Shown in pieces: positions 30,199 through 38,327 of a DNA stretch of 49,918 nucleotides. The DNA lies in contig JAGXQZ010000076.1 of the NCBI GenBank assembly GCA_018336015.1, positions 1 to 49,918 of the forward strand, in the 5' to 3' direction. Below the pieces are notes generated by a model. That model did no database searches. It saw nothing but the letters and a program-made list of their open reading frames with translations, and was not told the DNA's origin. Within the stretch, counting starts at the first letter, position 1; each line of letters starts with the position of its first letter. Position numbers and translations under genes: made by a program. Source of the DNA: Algoriphagus sp. Its GTDB lineage: Bacteria > Bacteroidota > Bacteroidia > Cytophagales > Cyclobacteriaceae.

Positions 30199-32154
30199 TT
30201 ATTTGTACACTTCGACAGGCCAGCTGTCATTGCCGAGGTTGATGTCGGTCATGACTTTGTCTGGGTCGATCACGACTGACTTCAGCTTCTTGGAGGTTTT
30301 GTGCAGATAGCCCCAAGTGTCTCCTCTTTGCCAGATTTCCACGGGAAGTTTCACTCGCTCTTTGGAGTCATCTTCATAAGTCATCTCCAAAATCACCGGC
30401 ATAGGGAAGTCACCTTTATTGACCAGATTCACCAGGTAGTTGCCGCCGTATGGCTGTACAGAGTTGATTCCTAGGTCAATGTTTCCATTTCCATAAAACC
30501 AGCCTTTCCAAAACCATGAAAGGTTTTCCCCAGCTACATTTTCCATGTGATTGAAGAAATCGGCCGGTTGCGGATGCTTGTAAGCCCAGGTTTTGATGTA
30601 AGATCGGAACGCGTTATCAAATCGCTCAGTGCCTAGGATGTATTCTCTCAGCATCACTAGGCCTATAGCAGGCTTCATGTAGGCTACCATTCCCAGATTT
30701 CTTAGGTCTGTTACATCCGGATAGTTGTCGATTCCTTCGCGGTTTTCGCTGGTGAAATAGGTGTTAAATCTTCTTGTTTGGTTCAATGTGGATGGATACT
30801 CTCCGTTATTGAAGGCATTGGAGCTGTAGTGGTTAATGAAGGTGTTGAAGCCCTCATCCATCCAAGCATATCGTCGCTCGTTGGTTCCCACGATCATCGG
30901 AAACCAGTTGTGACCAAATTCATGATCTGTCACCCCCCATAGGGAAGCTCCTTTAGAATTGTAGTGGCAGAAGTTTAACCCCGGATATTCCATGCCTCCA
31001 ATTTCAGCAGCCACGTTGCTGGCTGTTTCGTAAGGGAATTCAAACCACTCCTTGCTGTAGTATTCGATGGATGCTTTGCTGTATTCGGTAGATCGGGACC
31101 AAGCCTCTTTGCCGTTGCTTTCCATTGGGTAAACGGACTGTGCAAGGGCTTTCTTTCCGCTTGGAAGATTGATTCTAGCAGCATCCCAGATGAAGGAGTC
31201 GGAGGTGGCAAAGGCCACATCACGGGCATTTTGGATACGGAAATGCCAAGTCACGGTTCCGCTCTGTTTAGGACGGGTAAGCTGTGTATTTTTGATTTCT
31301 TCTGGAGAAACCAAATAAACGGTTTCTTCACTTTGAGCAGCTTTAGCATAGCGGGTTTGGAGTTCTTTGGAAAGAACTTCAGTCGGGTTCATCAGTTTGC
31401 CAGAGCCCACCACAATGTGGTTGTAAGGTACGGTGACTTTGTAGTCGAAATTGCCGTATTCGAGATAGAATTCCCCAGCGCCCAAGTAAGGCTCCACATT
31501 CCAACCTTCGGTCTCATCAAAAACCGCCACTTTGGGGTACCACTGTGCAAAGGCATAAATCCATCCGTCTTTCACTTTCAGTCGTCCCATTCGGTCCATG
31601 CCTTTTTGAGGCACTTTGAAAGAAAAATCCATGGAAACCGTCGCCTTTCCACCTTTTGCAGGGATCGGTTCGGCAAACCATACTTGCATCCGGGTGTCTT
31701 CGATCAAGTGCTTAGATGATGCTATTCCTTTCACCCCGACTTTGGATGATACATTACTGATGTTGTAGCCTCCGTCGATGTCTCCATTGTATCTGTTGCC
31801 TTGAACAGGAGTGGTCAAAGTGCCACGGGAAGTAGGAGTGAAGCGATTTTGCTCGAGCTGAAGCCAGATGAAATCGAGTGATTCCGGGCTGTTGTTGGTG
31901 TAGGTGATGGTGACCTTACCGGAAAGTGTGTGACTGGCTTCATCGAGTGAAACCTCGATTTGATAGTCGGCGGCATTTTGCCAGTAAGCTTCTCCGGGTT
32001 TGCCGGAGGCGGTGCGATAGCTGTTTCCTTTTCGGTCCATAAACTCCGAAAAGTCCTTCTGATTATTGTCTTTCCCTTGCTGCGAAAAAGCAGGAAAAGA
32101 TGCTGTCAGAATAAAAATGGACAAAAGTCCACCAAGCAGGGTTAGTTTCTTCAT
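30199..32154 (-). CDS. M1 family zinc metallopeptidase (aminopeptidase N-like), exported
   Basis: A 651-residue exported peptidase with a signal peptide (about 1-24, ending AFSQ). The gluzincin zinc site is H411-E-F-G-H415 followed by E434 in the spacing HExxH-x18-E. The substrate-side motif reads GGMEYPGLNF in place of the classical GAMEN. An N-terminal beta-sandwich precedes the catalytic domain (DYQIEVSLDEASHTLSGKVTITYTN). No T9SS tail is evident; the protein is probably periplasmic or at the outer membrane. It is divergent from the TonB receptor, with 157 bases between the two starts. Confidence 0.94.
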   Translation of the reverse strand: MKKLTLLGGLLSIFILTASFPAFSQQGKDNNQKDFSEFMDRKGNSYRTASGKPGEAYWQNAADYQIEVSLDEASHTLSGKVTITYTNNSPESLDFIWLQLEQNRFTPTSRGTLTTPVQGNRYNGDIDGGYNISNVSSKVGVKGIASSKHLIEDTRMQVWFAEPIPAKGGKATVSMDFSFKVPQKGMDRMGRLKVKDGWIYAFAQWYPKVAVFDETEGWNVEPYLGAGEFYLEYGNFDYKVTVPYNHIVVGSGKLMNPTEVLSKELQTRYAKAAQSEETVYLVSPEEIKNTQLTRPKQSGTVTWHFRIQNARDVAFATSDSFIWDAARINLPSGKKALAQSVYPMESNGKEAWSRSTEYSKASIEYYSKEWFEFPYETASNVAAEIGGMEYPGLNFCHYNSKGASLWGVTDHEFGHNWFPMIVGTNERRYAWMDEGFNTFINHYSSNAFNNGEYPSTLNQTRRFNTYFTSENREGIDNYPDVTDLRNLGMVAYMKPAIGLVMLREYILGTERFDNAFRSYIKTWAYKHPQPADFFNHMENVAGENLSWFWKGWFYGNGNIDLGINSVQPYGGNYLVNLVNKGDFPMPVILEMTYEDDSKERVKLPVEIWQRGDTWGYLHKTSKKLKSVVIDPDKVMTDINLGNDSWPVEVYK

Positions 32155-32255
32155 GGTTCGTTTCTATTTCGGCTCAAAATAGGGACAAATGTGCTTTTGG
32201 CGAATTTTTTTTACGCCAAGTCACAGGCTTTAACCTTTTTCGAATCTGGCAGATT

Positions 32256-32288
32256 TTTGTTTCCAAGGGAAAAACACCTTTACCTTTG
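32256..32288 (+). promoter_or_regulatory. Predicted promoter of the TonB-dependent receptor
   Basis: TTTG (32256-32259) followed after 21 bases by TACCTTTG (32281-32288), a full -33/-7 pair of the Bacteroidota sigma factor. The start codon is 23 bases downstream. Confidence 0.65.
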
Positions 32289-32311
32289 AGCTAAATAAAC
32301 CAACTACCTCA

Positions 32312-34138
32312 ATGAAAAAAGAACTGTCACTGGTAGGTCTGCTTGCGTTTTCGCTTCATTTGCATGCCCAAACAGATACTACCTCCCAAAAACTGGATGA
32401 GGTGCTCATCCAAGAAAACCGGATTCAGATTCCTTTTTCCAAGCAAAGCAGGAATATCTCTGTCGTTGATCGGAAGCAGATTGAAGTCACTCCGGCCAGA
32501 AGCCTTCAGGAAGTGTTGAGTTTTGTGCCGGGAGTAGACGTACGTCAGCGCGGCGTCACAGGAGTGCAGGCGGATATTGGCATTCGGGGCGGTTCCTTTG
32601 AGCAGACCCTCATGCTCCTCAACGGGATCAAGCTCACCGATCCTCAGACTGGCCACCACCTGATGAATATTCCCGTGCCTTTGGTCAATATCGATCGGGT
32701 AGAGGTGCTGAAAGGACCTGCTTCGCGAATCTTTGGTCAAAATGCTTACACGGGAGCGGTGAATGTCATCACCCGACTCAGTGATCAGCGAAGCCTGAGA
32801 GTCCAAGGGTATGCTGGTGATTTTGGGATGAAAGGGGTCAATTTTGCAGGTTCACTCCCCGCCGGAAAGTACCGTCAAAATGTGGCCGTCTCCTACGATG
32901 ATTCGAATGGCCACTGGTACAACTCAGATTATAAAGTCAGCAATATCTTCTACGAAGGTGGTGTCCAGCTCAATCAAGCCCATGAACTCCGAGGAATGGT
33001 GGCTTACACTGATCGGACTTTTGGCGCCAATGGGTTTTATACCTCCGCATTTCCGGATCAGTGGGAAAGCATTCAGACCTCTCTTGGCTCGCTTTCGCAC
33101 ACTTATTCCAAAGACCGGCTTTACCTCAATACCCGGGCGTATTGGAGGAGAAATGAGGACGAGTTTCGATTGAGAAGAAATGAGCCTTCGTTTTTTCAGA
33201 ATATCCATACCTCGGATGTCCTAGCCATCGAGTCCAATGGTAGCTACAAAAGCAAACTGGGAACTACCGGATTTGGGATCGAGGGCCGAAAGGAATCCAT
33301 CGAATCTTCCAACCTTGGAAATCATGAGCGGGAGCTAGTTGGGCTTTTCTTGGAGCAGTTGGTCAATCTTGGAGAAAAAACTGACATCCGGGCGGGACTT
33401 TACTCCAATTACTATTCGGAATATGGATGGAAGCATTTCCCAGGAGCAGAAATTGGGTTTCATGCGACTCCTGCCATTCGATTGTATTCAGGAATAGGCT
33501 CCAGCTATCGTATTCCGACCTACACTGACTTATACTATCGCGGCCCGACCAATATCGGAAATGCCAATTTGACACCGGAACAGGCACTTTCATTCGAGTT
33601 GGGTGGAAAATGGACCAAAGAAAACTGGCGGGGAGAGTTGGTTTATTTCAACCGAACCAGTCAAAATCTGATCGAGTGGACCAGAACTTCTTCTACGCAG
33701 CCTTGGCAACCACAAAACTTCAACGAGGTGATCTTTAAAGGGGTGGAGGCTTCGGCTTATTACCAAGTGAATCCTACGGGGAAGGCGGTTCAGGTCAAGG
33801 AATTGATGCTTTCTTACAATTTCATTGATGCGGAATTTGTAGCAACACCGGGATTGGAATCCCGCTATGCGCTTACTGCCCTGCGGAATCAGCTGATAGG
33901 AGGTGTATTGGTAGGATTTGGTAAAAAGGTGGAATGGAACACCAAAATGCGCTATGTGGAGCGAATCAGCATGGATCCATACTTCTTGCTTGACTTGCGG
34001 GTGGATTACAACAGGCTTGGCAAACTCGGATTCTTTGCAGAGGCTTCCAATGTCACCAATGCTGATTACATCGAGGCTGGAACGGTGCAGATGCCCGGAA
34101 GATGGTTTAGAGCAGGGTTTATGGTGAATTTGGAGTAA
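32312..34138 (+). CDS. TonB-dependent outer-membrane receptor (BtuB-like)
   Basis: A 608-residue receptor. Signal peptide about 1-19 (ending LHAQ). A TonB-box-like LDEVLIQ (about 28-34) is followed by the plug domain with SLQEVLSFVPGVDVRQRG, IGIRGGSFEQTLMLLNGIKL and VEVLKGPASRIFGQNAYTGAVNVIT. The 22-strand barrel has the late motif YRIPTYTDLYYRGPTNIGNANLTPEQALSFELG and ends WFRAGFMVNLE. It is of the small BtuB/cobalamin-type size; the ligand is unknown. No SusD-like partner is present. A terminator follows at 34181. Confidence 0.93.
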   Translation: MKKELSLVGLLAFSLHLHAQTDTTSQKLDEVLIQENRIQIPFSKQSRNISVVDRKQIEVTPARSLQEVLSFVPGVDVRQRGVTGVQADIGIRGGSFEQTLMLLNGIKLTDPQTGHHLMNIPVPLVNIDRVEVLKGPASRIFGQNAYTGAVNVITRLSDQRSLRVQGYAGDFGMKGVNFAGSLPAGKYRQNVAVSYDDSNGHWYNSDYKVSNIFYEGGVQLNQAHELRGMVAYTDRTFGANGFYTSAFPDQWESIQTSLGSLSHTYSKDRLYLNTRAYWRRNEDEFRLRRNEPSFFQNIHTSDVLAIESNGSYKSKLGTTGFGIEGRKESIESSNLGNHERELVGLFLEQLVNLGEKTDIRAGLYSNYYSEYGWKHFPGAEIGFHATPAIRLYSGIGSSYRIPTYTDLYYRGPTNIGNANLTPEQALSFELGGKWTKENWRGELVYFNRTSQNLIEWTRTSSTQPWQPQNFNEVIFKGVEASAYYQVNPTGKAVQVKELMLSYNFIDAEFVATPGLESRYALTALRNQLIGGVLVGFGKKVEWNTKMRYVERISMDPYFLLDLRVDYNRLGKLGFFAEASNVTNADYIEAGTVQMPGRWFRAGFMVNLE

Positions 34139-34148
34139 GGGAATTTCT

Positions 34149-34176
34149 CACAGATGTCGCGGATGAACACAGATAA
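34149..34176 (+). repeat. CACAGAT-type intergenic word, possible remnant
   Basis: A stretch with CACAGATG, GCGGATGAAC and ACACAGATAA. This resembles a word family scattered in Bacteroidota intergenic DNA, and the complement of 14319-14330 (GATTACACAGAT) is similar. Only two copies are visible here. Confidence 0.35.
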
Positions 34177-34180
34177 ACTA

Positions 34181-34217
34181 AAATCGAATGCTGGAAATGG
34201 CATTCGATTTTTTGTTT
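34181..34217 (+). terminator. Rho-independent terminator after the TonB receptor
   Basis: AATCGAATGC (34182-34191) pairs with GCATTCGATT (34200-34209), 8-base loop, followed by TTTTTG. Confidence 0.9.
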
Positions 34218-34236
34218 TGTAGGTTAAAAAAAGGAA

Positions 34237-34266
34237 ATAAAAAAGCCCCAGAATTTTCTGAGGCTT
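34237..34266 (-). terminator. Terminator of the tRNA-Val transcript
   Basis: On the minus strand AAGCCTCAGAA / TTCTGGGGCTT (one wobble) with a TTTTTTATTT tail, 5 bases after the tRNA. Confidence 0.82.
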
Positions 34267-34270
34267 AATG

Positions 34271-34345
34271 TGGAAGTTGAGGGATTCGAACCCCCGACCC
34301 TCTGCTTGTAAGGCAGATGCTCTGAACCAGCTGAGCTAAACTTCC
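34271..34345 (-). tRNA. tRNA-Val (anticodon UAC)
   Basis: A 75-base cloverleaf on the minus strand. Acceptor stem GGAAGTT / AACTTCC with discriminator A, D arm TAGCTCAGCTGGTT, anticodon stem TCTGC/GCAGA with loop CTTACAA giving anticodon TAC, and T arm with GGTTCGAATCC. CCA is not encoded and must be added after transcription. Confidence 0.97.
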
Positions 34346-34669
34346 ATTTCGTTTGCTTTTCAAACGGATTGCAAATGTAGGTTCTAATTTCTTACAGGCA
34401 AATAAAATTTTTCATCTAGTTGCAATTCTTTGAAAATGAGCTGAATTATTTTTCTGTTTCATTAGCGCTTTTGAAAGGGGGCTTATGATTCCACTTCCAT
34501 TGATTTAAGTTTTGAAAACAAGGTTATTGAAGCATGTCAAAACGAAGAGCTAAGTGTGTTTCTTCATGATTGACAGAATTTATCCACTTTTTAGGAATAC
34601 AAATCAGGTTTTGAGAATACCCCTTACCTTTTTTTTTAAGTTTTTGCGTACGTTTTAAATGACGATAGT
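34346..34669. other. Non-coding region upstream of the tRNA
   Basis: About 320 AT-rich bases between tRNA-Val and the first small receiver-like gene. No gene, repeat or clear terminator is visible. The near-match TACGTTTT at 34649-34656 might be a weak -7 box for the small gene. Confidence 0.5.
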
Positions 34670-34984
34670 ATGCTGGTATGGAGACCTGGGAATTTTAAAA
34701 TCCTGATTGTAGGTAGTCAAGTGGATGCGATTCCGATAGTGGAAAGAAGAATTGGCAAGGTGATTTCCTTGCCTATAGATATACATATTCTGAGCCCTGA
34801 GAAGTTGAACCTAGACAAAGCGATCATTCCTTCCGTGGATTTAATTCTGGTCGATAAAGTTCATGAAAAGCAGTTTAGAAGCTATTACCAGGATCGTATT
34901 TTTTCCAGTAAGGATTTTATTCCGAGTTTGACCTTTCATTTAAAACACAATGATTCAGGTAGTGAGATTGAGTTTTTGCAATAA
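34670..34984 (+). CDS. Small receiver-like protein, degenerate (hypothetical)
   Basis: A 104-residue protein. The pattern of strands suggests a truncated response-regulator receiver fold: strand FKILIVGSQ, an acidic-free loop, helix VERRIGKVISL, strand IDIHILS, and a third strand VDLILVDKV where the phospho-acceptor would lie. The Asp pair after the first strand is missing, and no output domain follows. I do not recognise a family. It is followed 168 bases later by a second small protein of similar layout. Confidence 0.5.
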   Translation: MLVWRPGNFKILIVGSQVDAIPIVERRIGKVISLPIDIHILSPEKLNLDKAIIPSVDLILVDKVHEKQFRSYYQDRIFSSKDFIPSLTFHLKHNDSGSEIEFLQ

Positions 34985-35152
34985 GATTTAAATGTCACCT
35001 CATTCACAATTTGATTATTCTTTGTTTCAAAATGTGTTTGAGTTTATTTTTTAAGAAAGGCAATTGATTTTGCATAGGTTAAAGGATTTTCATTTTTTGG
35101 TCATTTGTGGTTTGTGATCAAATTATGTTTTATCCTTTAAGCCTGATTAGTT

Positions 35153-35407
35153 GTGAGTAGTGAAATTATTTTACTTGTAGGAGGAAGCAGACCATTGTAT
35201 AAAGAGGTTTCTGAAAAAGTCGAAGTGCTATTTCCTACATCGGAGTTGGTTTGGCTTAGATCTTATTCTGAAGTTGAAAAATTCTTCGAGGATGGAGGAG
35301 TTGCTAAATTAGTTTTTCTTGGTGAGGAACCCTTGGATTACAGTGGGCCTTCTTTGTTAATAGATTTAAATGAATTATCAGATAACCTACCGATTATATT
35401 CGCTTAG
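35153..35407 (+). CDS. Small receiver-like protein, degenerate and truncated (GTG start)
   Basis: An 84-residue frame that begins with GTG at 35153 and has no internal Met. Strand EIILLVGGS, helix LYKEVSEKVEVLF, strand SELVWLRSYSEVEKFFEDG, strand KLVFLGEEPLDYSGPSLLIDLNEL and strand NLPIIFA follow receiver-domain topology up to beta-4, then stop. The position of the phospho-Asp is Gly or Glu, so it cannot be phosphorylated there. It may be a degenerate relic or a small regulator of the downstream AraC-type protein. No family is recognised. Confidence 0.5.
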   Translation: MSSEIILLVGGSRPLYKEVSEKVEVLFPTSELVWLRSYSEVEKFFEDGGVAKLVFLGEEPLDYSGPSLLIDLNELSDNLPIIFA

Positions 35408-35510
35408 GTACCGATTATGAAATAAGAGACATTAGCTAGTAGTCTGATCAGTTTTTATTTTGATATGAAATGATCTTGTATTAATTTTCGAATTAATAGA
35501 GATATCATTT

Positions 35511-36686
35511 ATGCAAGATGCATTTCATTACGGTATTTATGCACTTACTTCCGCATCGGTATTTTTATCCTTTCTTGTATTTATAATTTATTCAAGAAAT
35601 AATTTCAATAGAGGATTAATATATAAAGGTATATCAATTTTATTGTTTACACTTAGTTTTCGTTTTTTTACCATTCATCTCTATTTAAATCACTTAATTA
35701 CCGAATACCCGCACTTCTTATTGCTAAATAATCTCTCTTCGAGATTAGGCTTGCCGGTGTTGTATTTTGTTGTTTTGACAAGTCTTTATTCGTGGAGATT
35801 TAAATGGTATGATTTATTTCATTTAATTCTTCCAGCCCTGTTTGTGATCCATTTCTCAGCAATAATCTTTGGACCAATTTCTCAAAAAGTAGCGCTTATA
35901 GAAGAGATGGACAGATTGGGTTATGAAATTATTTGGGAAAAGGGGATTTTTTCTTCCCTTTATCTCATCAATGCCATCAAGTACCTGACGCTATATGGTT
36001 ACACTTTTTTAATTTCCGCATTGTTGGTTTGGACTCGAAATTACAAGAGGCTTCCACAGCATTTATTGACATTTTTCAAACTTGCTTTGGTTTTTCTTTT
36101 CGTAAACCTTATTCCAAGCCTCATATCGCATCTTGGGTTGGACATTTGGAATTATGCCAGTTTGATTGGAGCGGGAAGTACTTTGTTTTTGACAATTTCG
36201 GTATTTCTTGTTCCTGATTTTCTTTTTCCAACAGTCCAGCTTTCAGAGCCATTAACTCCTTTCCAAGTTGATGTAGCGGTAGATAAACTTTCTGTAGTTT
36301 GTCAAATTCCCTATAAAGAAAATCAGCTATTTAGTAGAATTGAAGCTTATTTTGAAGCTGAAAAGCCGTTTTTGGATCCGGATTTTTCCCTTTCCCATGT
36401 GGAAAAACATTTGGGGATTTCGGGGAGATACATCAGTGAGGCGATTAAGCATGTGACTGGCGGGAACTTTTCAGCTTATGTAAACCAAGCGAGAATAGAT
36501 TACTTAACGGTAAGTCTCTCCAAGGATATGGGTTTAAAAAGTAAAACGGTAGATGAAATTGCCTGCGAGTTGGGTTTTAGGAGTGTGAATAGCTTTTATC
36601 AGTGCATCAAAAAGACCAAGGGCTGTACTCCTAAAGAATATTTGAAAAGTGATGCTGAAAGTCCTGTATTGGATATGATGGCTTAG
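35511..36686 (+). CDS. Membrane-embedded AraC-family transcriptional regulator
   Basis: A 391-residue protein with an N-terminal membrane domain of about seven hydrophobic segments (residues ~8-30, 36-56, 68-88, 95-115, 150-172, 182-205 and 210-232) and a C-terminal AraC/HTH_18 domain (~285-380: HVEKHLGISGRYISEAIKHVTG, VDEIACELGFRSVNSFYQCIKKTKGCTPKEYL). It could sense a signal in the membrane and bind DNA directly. It lies downstream of two small receiver-like genes and converges on a second regulator of the same type; their stop codons overlap in TTAG. Confidence 0.88.
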   Translation: MQDAFHYGIYALTSASVFLSFLVFIIYSRNNFNRGLIYKGISILLFTLSFRFFTIHLYLNHLITEYPHFLLLNNLSSRLGLPVLYFVVLTSLYSWRFKWYDLFHLILPALFVIHFSAIIFGPISQKVALIEEMDRLGYEIIWEKGIFSSLYLINAIKYLTLYGYTFLISALLVWTRNYKRLPQHLLTFFKLALVFLFVNLIPSLISHLGLDIWNYASLIGAGSTLFLTISVFLVPDFLFPTVQLSEPLTPFQVDVAVDKLSVVCQIPYKENQLFSRIEAYFEAEKPFLDPDFSLSHVEKHLGISGRYISEAIKHVTGGNFSAYVNQARIDYLTVSLSKDMGLKSKTVDEIACELGFRSVNSFYQCIKKTKGCTPKEYLKSDAESPVLDMMA

Positions 36687-37912
36687 CCGTTGAGTCGGTC
36701 AATATATTCTTTTGGCGTGGTATTGATTACTTTTTTAAATGCCAAATAGAGGCTGTTTGTGCTTTTAAAGCCGATTGAATTAGCCAACGTCGCCATGGTG
36801 TAATTTTTCCATCTGGGATCTTTTTCCAGCATGTTCAGTAAGTATTGGATCCGGTGGTAATTCACAAAATCAGAAAATGAAATTGAATAAGCGTTTTTGA
36901 GAATCGTTCTAACCTGATATCCAGACAATTTCAGTTTTTCAGACAGTTCCTTTTGGTCAAAGTTGAAACTCAAATAGGGCTTTTCTCGGTCGAAATAGGC
37001 AATGATTTCAGTTAATAGGTGTTCTTGGTCAGGTTCTATAGAATCATTTATGGAAAGAGAACATGGCTTTTCAACAAAGATATTTTGGTCAACACTTTCA
37101 TTTATTGGGTTAGAAGCGGGTGATTTCTGGTTTTCCTTGAATCTTTTGGAATACAAAAACTTTGGCTGAGTAAGTAGAATCAAAAAAAAGATCAGCTGAC
37201 TGGAGATGTAGGTCAAGAGAATCGGGGAGGAGGCATAAGTGCCTGTAAAGCCAGTAATAAATGTTGCCATGGGAGGTAGCAACAATAACAGGAGATAGAT
37301 GAAAAAGGTGAAAAGGAATCTTTTTTCATTTTTTGGCAACAGTTTGTTTTTCCATGCCGGGAAAAAGAGCTTGAAGCTTGAGAAGATCAAATAAAAAAGG
37401 ATTTGACCTACGCTAAGGATAATGACGAAATATTTTGGCATTATCCAGCCCTCATCGAAGGTGACAAACTCAGGTGAGTGGAAAATTTCTAATTTTTCTT
37501 CGCCAGATAGTAGAAAAAATGGCAAATAGTTAATGAAGTATAGAAACGCAGGAATGAAATGGATTATGTCTTTTCTTTTTAAAGGCGTATCGGGAAGCCC
37601 TCTGGTAAGACTGAGGTAAAGTAGCGGTGATACCGTCAGTAAGACGAGGTACCCTGTACGGGCTATGTGAGGAAAGTAAATGAAAAATCCCTGTGATGCA
37701 CAAAAACTGGTAAATAACCCGTAGGTGATCAAGGTAAAAGTGATAGACATCAGACGTCCAAAAAGCTTGTTATTCCAATTAAATGAAACATAAACCAGGG
37801 TTACCAAAAAGCTGATAACCATCATGGCCACATAAAGAAAACTAACAAATGTTGGATGTAGGTTCAAGGATATTTTTTGATAGGTGATTACTTCAGTAAA
37901 TGTAAAGATCAA
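36683..37912 (-). CDS. Membrane-embedded AraC-family transcriptional regulator (second)
   Basis: A 409-residue protein of the same architecture: six to seven hydrophobic segments in the first 245 residues, a charged linker, and a C-terminal AraC HTH (LSEKLKLSGYQVRTILKNAYS, MATLANSIGFKSTNSLYLAFKKVINTTPKEYIDRL). The longest frame starts with TTG at 37912; the first ATG (37825) would cut into the first membrane segment, so TTG is preferred. It reads away from the giant adhesin gene, from which it is separated by 415 non-coding bases. It might control that gene, but this is only a positional inference. Confidence 0.86.
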   Translation of the reverse strand: MIFTFTEVITYQKISLNLHPTFVSFLYVAMMVISFLVTLVYVSFNWNNKLFGRLMSITFTLITYGLFTSFCASQGFFIYFPHIARTGYLVLLTVSPLLYLSLTRGLPDTPLKRKDIIHFIPAFLYFINYLPFFLLSGEEKLEIFHSPEFVTFDEGWIMPKYFVIILSVGQILFYLIFSSFKLFFPAWKNKLLPKNEKRFLFTFFIYLLLLLLPPMATFITGFTGTYASSPILLTYISSQLIFFLILLTQPKFLYSKRFKENQKSPASNPINESVDQNIFVEKPCSLSINDSIEPDQEHLLTEIIAYFDREKPYLSFNFDQKELSEKLKLSGYQVRTILKNAYSISFSDFVNYHRIQYLLNMLEKDPRWKNYTMATLANSIGFKSTNSLYLAFKKVINTTPKEYIDRLNG

Positions 37913-38327
37913 TTCCTAAAATTGAAAAGTATGCTCAAGGCTAATTCCTATTTATTAAAAATAAATATATAAAATGTATTTAATGGTAAATGAAAAGATA
38001 ACATAGTCTTCAATTTATGTGTTTTGTTTTATTAATTGACAATGAATGGATTTAGGCTGATTTTATTTTTATAATCTTCAAATGGTAGATTTTTAAGATT
38101 TCTTTGTTGAATTTTTAGGAAGCTAACTATCCGTTTTAGATACATTTTTAAGAGCTTCTAATTTTTAGGAAAGCATATCAGGAATTTGAACACGGGAATA
38201 TTTTGGTTTGACCTACTTTCGGGTTCAGTTTTAATTGGACTAGATGAGTTGACATCTATATAGTATAGCTGAATCTGCCTCTGTCCATCGAGCTTACTGG
38301 AAATTATTGAATTACTAATCAGTTTAT
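37913..38327. other. Non-coding region between the AraC regulator and the giant adhesin gene
   Basis: About 415 AT-rich bases containing both divergent starts. No gene, RNA or clear repeat. No perfect TAnnTTTG box lies ahead of the adhesin; TACTTTCG near 38212 is the nearest resemblance, which may fit an activator-dependent promoter. Confidence 0.5.
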
